A DNA stretch of 64,000 nt. It comes from Sphingobacterium griseoflavum (GTDB taxonomy: Bacteria; Bacteroidota; Bacteroidia; Sphingobacteriales; Sphingobacteriaceae). This document shows, one piece after another, positions 1 to 7,478 of this stretch (position 1 is the stretch's first letter; each line of letters starts with the position of its first letter). The stretch spans positions 1 through 64,000 of the forward strand of contig NZ_BNAF01000018.1 in NCBI RefSeq assembly GCF_014653155.1, read 5' to 3'. Under the pieces are notes generated by a model. It was not told the origin of the DNA. It saw only the letters and a program-made list of their open reading frames with translations, and did no database searches. A program made the translations under genes and the position numbers.

Positions 1-30
1 AAGATAGAAAATAGCGCGAGGTAAACAAGT

Positions 31-75
31 AAAAAAAACCGTCCCATAATTACTTATGAGACGGCCTCTTTTTGT
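31..75. terminator. Bidirectional hairpin terminator
   Basis: An 11-bp stem with one G-T pair (ccgtcccataa at 39-49 with ttatgagacgg at 54-64) around a 4-nt loop. A run of eight A lies on the left (T-run on the minus strand) and a T-rich run follows on the plus strand, so it can end transcripts from either side. Confidence 0.7.
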
Positions 76-99
76 CTAATGCCGTCTACCTAGCACGCT

Positions 100-137
100 T
101 AAATCAAAAATCCTTCGATAACGGTGTATCGAAGGAT
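100..137 (-). terminator. Terminator of the tRNA-Leu transcript
   Basis: A perfect 10-bp inverted repeat (110-119 with 128-137) around an 8-nt loop, followed on the minus strand by TTTTTGATTT. It begins four bases beyond the 3' end of the tRNA gene, so it very probably ends that transcript. Confidence 0.8.
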
Positions 138-141
138 TCTG

Positions 142-223
142 TACCCAGCGCCGGAGTCGAACCGGCACATCCGAAGATATTGGTGTTTGAGACCAACGCG
201 TCTACCAATTCCGCCAGCTGGGC
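142..223 (-). tRNA. tRNA-Leu (anticodon CAA)
   Basis: Read on the minus strand this folds as a class II tRNA. The acceptor arm is GCCCAGC with GCTGGGT. The D arm contains TTGGTAGAC. The anticodon stem TTGGT/ACCAA closes the loop CTCAAAC, giving anticodon CAA, which reads UUG. There is a long variable arm and a T arm with GGTTCGACTCC. A class II fold with anticodon CAA means leucine. The gene is 82 nt and CCA is not encoded, so it must be added after transcription. It has its own promoter upstream and a terminator downstream. Confidence 0.95.
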
Positions 224-248
224 ATGCTGTTATCCTTGTTTGACGATG

Positions 249-279
249 CAAATATAGAAGTTGTTTTATGTATTCCAAA
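249..279 (-). promoter_or_regulatory. Promoter of tRNA-Leu, Bacteroidota type
   Basis: On the minus strand TTTG (279-276) is followed after exactly 19 nt by TATATTTG (256-249). This matches the Bacteroidota housekeeping promoter consensus (-33 TTTG, -7 TAnnTTTG). The start of transcription would be near 243, about 20 nt before the mature tRNA. It is the clearest promoter in the window and a useful reference for the others. Confidence 0.8.
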
Positions 280-469
280 ATATATTTTCGATGTTTTTGT
301 AAACGTGCTGATTTTTAAGTTCTTTATTTTCACTTCGCGCTACCCTAAAGAAACTACACCTTAGACTGGCCTTAACATTATTTAACGGGCGACTTATTAA
401 ACGTTCGCTGCGCAAGGCACTCTATCTCCTAAACAAGTAATTAATATCCGTTCATTAAAAAAGTATGAT

Positions 470-946
470 ATGAAAAAGATTTTATCCTTAGTCATTCTGT
501 TTGCAGGCATCGGTTTGACTACATTCGCTCAGGAGCAACCGACTGTGGATTCCAAAGCAAATCGCGAGCGTAAGCACCCGCGTCAAGAACGTCGCGTGGA
601 GCATAGAAGTCCGGAAGAAGTCGCCAAGTTGAAGACGGATCGTCTTGACAAGCACTTAAATTTTACAGACGAACAGCGCGCGGCCGTTTTTGCGGTTCAG
701 TTGGATCAGGCAAAGCGTCAGATAGCGTATCGCACAGAAATAAGTGCGCTGCAGAAAAAGTGGCGTCAAGAGGCGAAAGGAACGAAGCAGGAACTTGCGC
801 AGATCCTTACTGCCGAACAGCAGAACGTGTTGAAGGAAAAATTTGCTGGAGAAAGGAAAGATAGGATGATGCGAAAGCCAGGTGGTTTTAAAGGGAGGAA
901 CAATACTAATGGCGAGGTGCAAAGAGATATCGATGTAGCAGGTTAA
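470..946 (+). CDS. Spy/CpxP-like periplasmic protein
   Basis: A 158-residue secreted protein. A signal peptide (about 1-20, ending FAQ before EQ) is followed by a basic, charged helical region. The segment HLNFTDEQRAAVF (about 62-74) and the later ILTAEQQNVLKEKF (about 106-119) resemble the LTxxQ repeats of the Spy/CpxP chaperone-like family. The C-terminus (about 120-158) is basic and glycine-rich. By analogy it may bind unfolded proteins or metals in the periplasm, but that is inference. It stands alone, followed by a strong terminator. The 246-nt gap to the tRNA holds only the tRNA promoter; no clear promoter was seen for this gene. Confidence 0.7.
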   Translation: MKKILSLVILFAGIGLTTFAQEQPTVDSKANRERKHPRQERRVEHRSPEEVAKLKTDRLDKHLNFTDEQRAAVFAVQLDQAKRQIAYRTEISALQKKWRQEAKGTKQELAQILTAEQQNVLKEKFAGERKDRMMRKPGGFKGRNNTNGEVQRDIDVAG

Positions 947-987
947 TATCGAAAGTGATTTGTTTTTTATGTTTTAAGTTTTGATGG

Positions 988-1017
988 AAACGGCAGCCAG
1001 TTGGTTGCCGTTTTTTT
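988..1017 (+). terminator. Terminator after the Spy-like gene
   Basis: Inverted repeat aacggcagcc/ggttgccgtt with a short loop, followed by seven T. It lies about 40 nt past the stop codon at 946 and just before the convergent Nudix gene. Confidence 0.8.
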
Positions 1018-1025
1018 CTATGCTC

Positions 1026-1634
1026 CTACAGTGCTTTTATAAGCTGTGCGATCAGCGGATAGGTATTTTCCTTTACAATTTCCAGATCGTCACGGCTTAT
1101 CCAGCGGGCATCCGTTATATCTTCTTCCAACTGTGGGATTAGTTTAGGCGATTTATTGGCGCCCATATCATACCAGTTAGTTTGTTTGAGCACAAATTTG
1201 CCCCGCATGACATAAGTGTGGTAAGTCGTATGTAATTTCGCTCCGAGGTAGTTTATTTTGATGCCACATTCTTCTTCTACTTCCCGAACCGCGGCATCTC
1301 TCATTTTCTCGTTTTCTTCCACTTTCCCTTTCGGCAGGTCCCATTTTCCCAATCGATGTATGAACAAGTATTCACCCTCCCCGTTTTTGACAATGCCGCC
1401 GGCGGCTTTGATAATATTGTTTTTTTGCAGCAAACTTCTAAAAACCTTCTCAGCATCAGGGTGTACGTAAAGGTAGGTGGTCTCCTTGGTCGCCTTATTT
1501 TTCGACGCCTGGAAAAGTTTTTCCAGGTCAATATCTTGTAAACCAATTGTTTGAACAATAGTTAGTTTTTTAGGTACGAAATCAGCCAAAATTAGCTGAG
1601 ATTCGTTCATATAAATTTTATAAATTTGTGCCAT
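1026..1634 (-). CDS. Nudix hydrolase
   Basis: A 202-residue protein with a perfect Nudix box at residues 103-125 (G-x5-E-x7-REVEEECGI), the Mg2+-binding loop that cleaves nucleoside diphosphates linked to another group. The segment GKWDLPKGK just before it is typical of the family. The N-terminal 75 residues are an extra domain common in Bacteroidota homologues, and the substrate cannot be told from sequence. The first ATG overlaps the ATG of the divergent pyrE by two bases. An internal ATG (residue 9, base 1610) is an equally good start and would leave a small gap. Its promoter must lie inside pyrE. Confidence 0.85.
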   Translation of the reverse strand: MAQIYKIYMNESQLILADFVPKKLTIVQTIGLQDIDLEKLFQASKNKATKETTYLYVHPDAEKVFRSLLQKNNIIKAAGGIVKNGEGEYLFIHRLGKWDLPKGKVEENEKMRDAAVREVEEECGIKINYLGAKLHTTYHTYVMRGKFVLKQTNWYDMGANKSPKLIPQLEEDITDARWISRDDLEIVKENTYPLIAQLIKAL

Positions 1635-2277
1635 GAATAATTTAAATGAGGTTGAACAAAAAATTGCTGAATCCTTATTGCAAATTAAAGCAATAAAATT
1701 ACAACCTAAAAACCCTTTTACATGGGCCTCAGGTTGGAAGTCTCCAATTTATTGCGATAATCGTATTACCTTATCCCACCCAGCTATCCGAACTTACATT
1801 CGCCAGAAGCTTTCCCAGCTTATACAGGAAGAATTTGGAACCGTGGAGATGATCTCCGGTGTGGCTACTGCAGGCATTCCGCAAGGGGTGTTGGTCGCTC
1901 AGGATTTAGGTCTGCCTTTTACCTATGTGCGCAGTAGTGCAAAAGCGCATGGCCGTCAAAATTTGATTGAAGGGGAAGTTGTGGGCGGGCAACGTGTCGT
2001 GGTTATCGAAGATCTGATATCCACTGGAAAAAGTAGCTTGCAAGCTGTTGAAGCCTTGCGTGAAGCAGGATGCAATGTGGTGGGGTTGGTTTCAATTTTC
2101 ACATATGGCTTCGATGCTGCGGTGCATAACTTCGCAGAAGCCAAATGCCCATTCTTCAGTCTATGCGATTATGATGCCCTGATCAAGGTAGCCGTAACAA
2201 ATAGCTACGTTCTGGAGTCGGATGTGGCACTCTTAGAGCAATGGAGACGTGATCCCTCTAGCTGGACCGGCGAATAA
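1633..2277 (+). CDS. pyrE: Orotate phosphoribosyltransferase
   Basis: Catalyses orotate plus PRPP to orotidine 5'-monophosphate, the fifth step of pyrimidine synthesis in the cytosol. The 214 residues carry the family N-terminus (FTWASGWKSPIYCDNR, 29-44), a lysine/arginine-rich loop (VRSSAKAHGR, 99-108) and the PRPP-binding motif VVVIEDLISTGKS (122-134). Length is normal. The start codon overlaps that of the divergent Nudix gene, and the gene is followed 18 nt later by an SRPBCC gene, likely in one transcript. No Shine-Dalgarno is visible. Confidence 0.96.
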   Translation: MNNLNEVEQKIAESLLQIKAIKLQPKNPFTWASGWKSPIYCDNRITLSHPAIRTYIRQKLSQLIQEEFGTVEMISGVATAGIPQGVLVAQDLGLPFTYVRSSAKAHGRQNLIEGEVVGGQRVVVIEDLISTGKSSLQAVEALREAGCNVVGLVSIFTYGFDAAVHNFAEAKCPFFSLCDYDALIKVAVTNSYVLESDVALLEQWRRDPSSWTGE

Positions 2278-2295
2278 TAATTAAAAGCACTACTT

Positions 2296-2694
2296 ATGAC
2301 TATCATTCAGAATCACATTAATATCGACAAACCCGTTGCAGAAGTTTATGTATTCTTAGCAGATTTGAACAACCACGAACAGCTGATGCCTGATAATATC
2401 TACAATTGGTCGTCTACAGCTGATGAAGCCAGTTTTACTATAAAAAATATGGCTAAGCTCGCGTTGAAAATAAGTCAGCGGGTAGAAAATAAGGAGTTGG
2501 TTTGTGTTCCTTCAACAGAAACACCGTTCGCGATGACGCTGCGCTGGAAGTTGGATGCCCTGTCGGATAATCAAACTAAGGCTACCTTCATGATTGAAGC
2601 AGAGCTGAATATGATGATGAAAATGATGGCATCGGGTCCGTTACAAAAATTGGTCGATCACCAAGTAGCTACCTTAAAAAGCACATTGGGCTAG
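2296..2694 (+). CDS. SRPBCC-family protein
   Basis: A 132-residue protein resembling the START/polyketide-cyclase (SRPBCC) fold. It opens with a beta strand (IIQNHINIDKP) followed by helices with VYVFLADLNNHEQLMP (17-32), then strands and a long C-terminal helix containing MMMKMMASGPLQKLVDH (about 105-121). These proteins form a hydrophobic ligand cavity; the ligand here is unknown. No signal peptide, so cytosolic. It sits 18 nt after pyrE and is closed by a strong terminator, so it is probably the last gene of that operon. Confidence 0.7.
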   Translation: MTIIQNHINIDKPVAEVYVFLADLNNHEQLMPDNIYNWSSTADEASFTIKNMAKLALKISQRVENKELVCVPSTETPFAMTLRWKLDALSDNQTKATFMIEAELNMMMKMMASGPLQKLVDHQVATLKSTLG

Positions 2695-2721
2695 CATAGC
2701 GCGCCCTTCGAATAATATAAA

Positions 2722-2753
2722 GCCGTAATCTGTTGGATTACGGCATTTTTTTT
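2722..2753 (+). terminator. Terminator after pyrE-SRPBCC
   Basis: A 9-bp inverted repeat (gccgtaatc with gattacggc) around a short loop, followed by eight T. Confidence 0.85.
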
Positions 2754-2878
2754 AGAAGTCGCCGTGCTTTATGGTTATTTGGGTCGACTTTCTTGCAAGC
2801 TGATCGGTCAGATATAGATCATTTGCGGTCATAGTGTCATTAATTTCGCGTAGATAAGGGAACACCAAAAGAGTTTTG

Positions 2879-2886
2879 TATTTTTG
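2879..2886 (+). promoter_or_regulatory. Putative -7 box of the exonuclease gene
   Basis: TATTTTTG fits the Bacteroidota -7 consensus TAnnTTTG. It puts the transcript start near 2892, about 25 nt before the ATG at 2917. That excludes the upstream TTG at 2884, which lies inside the box, as a translation start. No good -33 box was seen. Confidence 0.5.
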
Positions 2887-2916
2887 TTGTTTAAGTTTTT
2901 TATCAATCTTTATTGG

Positions 2917-3864
2917 ATGGAATTACAACTAAAACGGCCGTTGGCCTTTTTCGATTTGGAAACAACGGGCGTCAATATTGCGGTGGATCGTATTGTCGAA
3001 TTATGCATTTTGAAAGTATCGCCTGGGGGGGAGGAGGAAGTATTGACGATGCGGATAAATCCAGGTATGCCCATTCCGGCTGAGTCTTCTTTATTTCATG
3101 GAATTTACGATGAAGATGTAAAAGACCTTCCACCGTTTCGGCAACGCGCTGAAGAAGTGCGAGCCTTTTTAGGTGACGCCGACCTAGCAGGCTACAATTC
3201 GAACAAGTTTGACGTGCCAATGCTTATGGAGGAATTCCTGCGGGCTGGGGTTGATTTTTCACTACAGGGACGTGCCTTTGTTGATGTGCAGAATATCTTT
3301 CATCAAATGGAACAACGTACGCTGAAGGCGGCTTATAAGTTTTATTGTGACACCAATCTCGATAACGCGCACACCGCGGAGGCGGATGTCCGCGCCACTT
3401 ATGAGGTCTTGAAAGCACAACTTTCAAGATATGAGGGGGCAACCTACGAGGACAAACATGGGAATTTATCAAGACCAGTAGTAAACGATGTTCCCGCATT
3501 ACATAAGTTTACCAACCTGACCAATCCGGTGGACTTCGCCGGTCGTTTGGTATATGATGAGGATGGTGATCCATGCATAAATTTCGGCAAACATAAGGGC
3601 AAAAAGGTCACGCAGGTTTTCGAGTCGGAACCAAGTTACTATGCTTGGATGCAAAATGGAGACTTCCCTTTGTATACAAAAAAGGTTTTGGAAGGTCTAT
3701 GGAATACTTTTCGCAACAACCGCAAAGAGCAGCGTGATGCTGCAGCTACGACGACAGATAGAAAAAAGGACACACCTAAGCCACAGCAGGCAAAGCCTGC
3801 ACAACCTGCAAAACCCATAACATCGGATATGTTAAAGCAACTGCAGGGAAAATTTGGTAAGTAA
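2917..3864 (+). CDS. DEDDh 3'-5' exonuclease, DnaQ-like
   Basis: 315 residues. The N-terminal exonuclease domain has all DEDDh residues: D13 and E15 in FFDLETTG, D99 in YNSNKFDVP, H152 and D157 in AHTAEADV. It is related to the DNA polymerase III epsilon proofreading subunit and exonuclease X. A second domain (about 212-262: INFGKHKGKKV, then YYAWMQNGDFP) matches the DUF3820-type module common after such exonucleases. A low-complexity Lys/Pro/Ala tail follows. Start chosen at the ATG directly before the conserved fold; an upstream in-frame TTG overlaps the promoter box. Likely a repair or RNA/DNA trimming nuclease; it is not the replicative proofreader by any direct evidence. trxB follows after 19 nt. 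Confidence 0.85.
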   Translation: MELQLKRPLAFFDLETTGVNIAVDRIVELCILKVSPGGEEEVLTMRINPGMPIPAESSLFHGIYDEDVKDLPPFRQRAEEVRAFLGDADLAGYNSNKFDVPMLMEEFLRAGVDFSLQGRAFVDVQNIFHQMEQRTLKAAYKFYCDTNLDNAHTAEADVRATYEVLKAQLSRYEGATYEDKHGNLSRPVVNDVPALHKFTNLTNPVDFAGRLVYDEDGDPCINFGKHKGKKVTQVFESEPSYYAWMQNGDFPLYTKKVLEGLWNTFRNNRKEQRDAAATTTDRKKDTPKPQQAKPAQPAKPITSDMLKQLQGKFGK

Positions 3865-3883
3865 AATAACATAGATAATAAAC

Positions 3884-4846
3884 ATGACAAATACAGCAGA
3901 AATAGAACACATGAAGTGTTTGATTATAGGCTCTGGTCCGGCAGGATACACGGCGGCAATATACGCTGCTCGTGCTGATTTAAAGCCAGTGGTCTATACG
4001 GGTATCGTTCCCGGCGGACAATTGACGCAAACGACGGAGGTCGACAACTTCCCGGGCTATCCGCAGGGTATAACTGGGCCCGTGATGATGGAAGATTTGA
4101 AAGCACAGGCAGAAAGGTTTGGGACAGATGTACGCTTTGGTTATGCGACGAAGGTGGAGCTCGCCGCAGAAGGCGGAATTCACAAAGTACAAATCGATGG
4201 GCATACCTGGTTGACCGCAGATACGGTGATTATCGCCACAGGAGCAACTGCGAAGTGGTTGGGACTTCCTTCCGAAGAAAAGTATAATGGCTTTGGCGTT
4301 TCGGCATGCGCCGTTTGCGATGGATTCTTTTTTAAAGGTCAAGATGTGGCCATTGTAGGCGCGGGGGACACGGCTGCCGAGGAAGCGACATATCTTGCTA
4401 AATTATGCCGTAAAGTGTATATGTTAGTCCGTCGCGACGAGTTTCGAGCATCTAAAGCCATGGTACACCGCGTCAACAACATGGCAAATATCGAGGTGCT
4501 CTATAATACGGAAACCGAGGAGATTCTTGGAAATGAGCAAGGGGTAAACGGCGTGCGTGTGATAAATAACGAAACAAACGAAAAACGTATTTTGGATGTT
4601 ACAGGATTTTTTGTGGCCATAGGACACAAACCTAATACGGAACTGTTTCAAGGTGTATTGCAGATGGATGAGACGGGATACCTCATTACAAAAGCCGATA
4701 GTACAGCAACCAATATTCCTGGGGTTTTTGCCTGTGGTGATGTGCAAGATCATGTTTACCGCCAAGCGATCACTGCAGCAGGAACAGGCTGTATGGCCGC
4801 ATTGGAAGCAGAGCGCTACCTCGCTGCGAAGGAAAGTGGAGAATAA
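3884..4846 (+). CDS. trxB: Thioredoxin-disulfide reductase
   Basis: Transfers electrons from NADPH through FAD to thioredoxin in the cytosol. The 320 residues have the FAD-binding GSGPAGYTAA (16-25), the redox pair CAVC (C142, C145), the NADPH-binding GAGDTAAEEA (159-168) and the C-terminal FAD motif GVFACGDVQD. Length is normal for the low-molecular-weight enzyme. An internal ATG at 3911 (MKCLIIGSG) is an alternative start. It lies 19 nt after the exonuclease gene and is followed by a strong terminator. Confidence 0.95.
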   Translation: MTNTAEIEHMKCLIIGSGPAGYTAAIYAARADLKPVVYTGIVPGGQLTQTTEVDNFPGYPQGITGPVMMEDLKAQAERFGTDVRFGYATKVELAAEGGIHKVQIDGHTWLTADTVIIATGATAKWLGLPSEEKYNGFGVSACAVCDGFFFKGQDVAIVGAGDTAAEEATYLAKLCRKVYMLVRRDEFRASKAMVHRVNNMANIEVLYNTETEEILGNEQGVNGVRVINNETNEKRILDVTGFFVAIGHKPNTELFQGVLQMDETGYLITKADSTATNIPGVFACGDVQDHVYRQAITAAGTGCMAALEAERYLAAKESGE

Positions 4847-4867
4847 TATAGACCGCTGACTTCAAAA

Positions 4868-4906
4868 CAAGTGCGCCTTCAGATTCCTGAGGGCGCACTT
4901 GTTTTT
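4868..4906. terminator. Bidirectional terminator between trxB and HAD gene
   Basis: A 10-bp inverted repeat (caagtgcgcc with ggcgcacttg) with T-runs on both strands. It serves the two convergent genes. Its plus-strand T-run overlaps the stop codon of the HAD gene at 4905-4907. Confidence 0.85.
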
Positions 4907-5693
4907 ACAATACTTGAAAATGTTTTAATGCGTGCCAAATACCATCCTCATCTACATCTGTAGTAACGTAATCTGCAATGGTTTTGACTTCCGGATTAGC
5001 ATTGCCCATGGCAACACCTATTGCCACATGCTTGAGCATGGTGATGTCATTCCCACCATCTCCAAAAGCCATAGTTTCCGAGATATCGATGCCGAAATGT
5101 TTACAAAAAATATCAATCCCTACCTGTTTACTTAAACCGTGCGGATTAACGTCGGCAAATAGCGGCGTCCATCGGGAGGCGACCGAATTGGGCATAACAG
5201 TCTCCATGAACGCTTGTTCATCTTCGGGGCCTAAAAATATATTGGTCTGTAATACGCTATGCACATCTACTTGTTCTAAATCTACCAAAGGCGGGATCGG
5301 TAAGTTTAAATGCGCATACATACCTGCAATTTCCGGTGTCACGTCATAAATGCTTATTTCCTGCTCAGACATAAAGGAGAAGCTTAGCGGATTCTGCTTT
5401 GCATAGGCCAATACAGCCTTTACATCACCAGGATGCAAAGTTTGTTTGAATAATACCTCGCCATCTATCGTTATGCAGTAACCCCCATTAAATGTAATAA
5501 AACCATCAAAGTCGAGATACTTGAGATGGTCAATGCTATTGATGGATCGGCCTGTAGAAACGATGACTTTTATTCCCTTAGCTTGAAGTTGCTTTATCGC
5601 TTCTTTGGTAGACTCTGGAACTTCATGTGTTGTGAAGCTCAATAAGGTACCGTCAATATCAAAAAATACGGCTTTGATTGTGTGATGCTGCAT
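4905..5693 (-). CDS. HAD-superfamily (Cof-type) phosphatase
   Basis: 262 residues. Motif I is FFDIDGTLL (nucleophile D12, acid D14), motif II is IVSTGRS, and motif IV is AFGDGGNDITML. The C2-type cap between motifs II and III is typical of Cof/YbiV proteins, which dephosphorylate sugar phosphates and similar small molecules; the true substrate is unknown. Start: ATG at 5693. An upstream TTG at 5699 lies inside a perfect -7 promoter box and cannot be the start. With that box only 3 nt before the ATG, the mRNA is probably leaderless. Confidence 0.85.
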   Translation of the reverse strand: MQHHTIKAVFFDIDGTLLSFTTHEVPESTKEAIKQLQAKGIKVIVSTGRSINSIDHLKYLDFDGFITFNGGYCITIDGEVLFKQTLHPGDVKAVLAYAKQNPLSFSFMSEQEISIYDVTPEIAGMYAHLNLPIPPLVDLEQVDVHSVLQTNIFLGPEDEQAFMETVMPNSVASRWTPLFADVNPHGLSKQVGIDIFCKHFGIDISETMAFGDGGNDITMLKHVAIGVAMGNANPEVKTIADYVTTDVDEDGIWHALKHFQVL

Positions 5694-5696
5694 ACA

Positions 5697-5727
5697 CAAA
5701 TCTAACTAAATAGACCCGACTAGACAA
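5697..5727 (-). promoter_or_regulatory. Promoter of the HAD gene, leaderless type
   Basis: On the minus strand TTG (5727-5725), 20 nt, then TAGATTTG (5704-5697). The ATG begins at 5693, only 3 nt beyond the box, so the transcript start would coincide with the start codon. Confidence 0.65.
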
Positions 5728-5810
5728 CCGCAAAGCTGTTGAGGAATGTAAAATTCGTGTGCCTGAAGGGATTGTGAAATGCTTACGCCAAGACTTTCTT
5801 GACAAATACG

Positions 5811-5818
5811 TATATTTG
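5811..5818 (+). promoter_or_regulatory. Putative -7 box of the methyltransferase gene
   Basis: TATATTTG, identical to the -7 box of the tRNA-Leu promoter, 20 nt before the ATG at 5839. The -33 region lacks a clear TTG. Confidence 0.5.
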
Positions 5819-5838
5819 CTCCCCAATTTATTTGTGCA

Positions 5839-7023
5839 ATGGATATACAGCTCGCTTTTATTGAAACTCTTCAGCAGACCATCAATGCAGGGGAGTTTAT
5901 CAAGATTTCTTTTGGAGACTATAAGGGTGAAGATGCGACATTGAGAAATGTATACGTCAAACCCGCTTTGATTAAACGTGTGCTGATGCTGTCTTTCACT
6001 TATCGCTATCAGACACGCGATATCACCAAGAATTTCAATACTGATGAAGGCATTGCCCATATGCACAAGCTATTAGCGGAAAATCGTTTTCGCGCAGCCA
6101 CTCTCTTTACGTCTAACGCCAATGTGCGCTGTCAGTACGGGAAGCGCGGGCGGTGGTTGATCAGCCGGGAAAAACCTACTGCTGCAAAGGTGCCGTCTTT
6201 AACACATGATATCGCCAAGGAACGAAAATTACAGCACGGAAGTAAGAGGTACTTGCAAGAGCTTCGTCTTACAGATGAGCAGGGCAAGGTATACAAGAAC
6301 GCCCAAGACAAGTGGAAGCAAATCAACCATTACATCGAAATATTAAGTAATATGCTGCAGAATTTGCCTGCCACAGCAACATTGCAGGTCGTTGATATGG
6401 GCGCTGGAAAAGGTTACCTAACTTTTGCACTATACGACTATTTGAAGAACATACTAAAGCGCGACGTTACGGTTACCGGGGTAGAGTATCGTAAAGATTT
6501 GGTCGACTTTTGCAATCAGGTTGCAAAGCGAGCGGATTTTAACGATTTGTCTTTCGTGGAAGGAAGTATTGAATCATATGAACCTACGCATGCATTAAAT
6601 GTGTTGATTGCCTTGCATGCCTGTGATACGGCTACAGATGATGCCATCGCAAAGGGTATAAAGAACGATGCCGACCTGATTGTGGTAGCGCCATGTTGCC
6701 ACAAGCAGATTAGACGCGAGATGGAAAAATCAAAGTCGAAAAATGAGCTCGATTTTATGCTGAAACATGGTATATTCCTTGAAAGACAAGCAGAAATGTT
6801 GACCGATGGACTGCGGGCGTTGATTATGGAATATTATGGATATCAAACCAAGGTGTTTCAATTTGTGTCCGATGCGCACACTCCCAAGAATGTATTGGTG
6901 GTAGGTGTTAAAAAGGGTGTGGATGCTGCGCGTAAGGCGGAAATAAAGGCAACGATCGAAACTAGTAAATCCTATTTCGGGATAGCTTACCATCAGCTGG
7001 AGCGCTTGCTAGAGCTAGGTTAA
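5839..7023 (+). CDS. SAM-dependent methyltransferase (Methyltransf_32-like)
   Basis: 394 residues. The SAM-binding motif I is QVVDMGAGKGYLTFAL (183-198), with a second acidic motif VTGVEYRKDLV, and ALHACDTATDDA plus APCCHKQ (about 281-287) further on, the pattern of the Methyltransf_32 (METTL25-like) group. The N-terminal 180 residues form an extra domain that may bind substrate. The methylated substrate is not evident; RNA or protein are both possible. Cytosolic, single gene, divergent from the HAD phosphatase and followed by a convergent gene with no clear terminator between. Confidence 0.75.
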   Translation: MDIQLAFIETLQQTINAGEFIKISFGDYKGEDATLRNVYVKPALIKRVLMLSFTYRYQTRDITKNFNTDEGIAHMHKLLAENRFRAATLFTSNANVRCQYGKRGRWLISREKPTAAKVPSLTHDIAKERKLQHGSKRYLQELRLTDEQGKVYKNAQDKWKQINHYIEILSNMLQNLPATATLQVVDMGAGKGYLTFALYDYLKNILKRDVTVTGVEYRKDLVDFCNQVAKRADFNDLSFVEGSIESYEPTHALNVLIALHACDTATDDAIAKGIKNDADLIVVAPCCHKQIRREMEKSKSKNELDFMLKHGIFLERQAEMLTDGLRALIMEYYGYQTKVFQFVSDAHTPKNVLVVGVKKGVDAARKAEIKATIETSKSYFGIAYHQLERLLELG

Positions 7024-7098
7024 GGGAGCGTTTCTTTGGCGATTGACGGAGAACGTTGATTACACAAGAGGAATATCCAACATTACCACCCGCGTGGG

Positions 7099-7458
7099 TC
7101 ATTCACTCAGTTTGTCCATGGCTTCTTTATCGTTGTTGGCAAAGAAAATCAGGCTTCCAGCGTTGCTCTCACGGATAAATTCTAGAAGACTCTTGGAATC
7201 TATCTGAGACCAGTCGCCTACGATGGCCAAGCGTATACGATAGTTACTGAACTTCTGCAGCACTTCACCCGCCAGCTTGGTCTTGAGATCAAAAAAATCC
7301 AGTATCAGATCGGACTGCTGCAATACCAGTGCATCGTAGCCCAAGTAATACAGATTCCCGATTAAATCAGTGGCCGATTCCACATCCCGGATAACGGGAA
7401 GATCATTCGTTAACGTTGCAATATTTTTTCCGTTTACTTGATGTTCAATAATTTCCAT
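7099..7458 (-). CDS. DUF4180 protein
   Basis: A 119-residue cytosolic protein resembling the DUF4180 family in length and pattern: an N-terminal strand (IEHQVNGKNIATL), the helix with VESATDLIGNLYYLGYDALVL (split here by family convention), the turn AIVGDWSQ and a C-terminal helix FIRESNAGSLIFF. No catalytic motif is visible and the function is unknown. It lies 20 nt downstream of the TonB-dependent receptor gene on the same strand and may be translated from the same mRNA. Confidence 0.65.
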   Translation of the reverse strand: MEIIEHQVNGKNIATLTNDLPVIRDVESATDLIGNLYYLGYDALVLQQSDLILDFFDLKTKLAGEVLQKFSNYRIRLAIVGDWSQIDSKSLLEFIRESNAGSLIFFANNDKEAMDKLSE

Positions 7459-7478
7459 AGGGTGAAGCGATAGGGTTT

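Noticed and set aside
72..257. A 61-codon ORF over the tRNA-Leu gene
   Set aside because: It runs antisense through the tRNA, its terminator and its promoter, so it is a chance frame.
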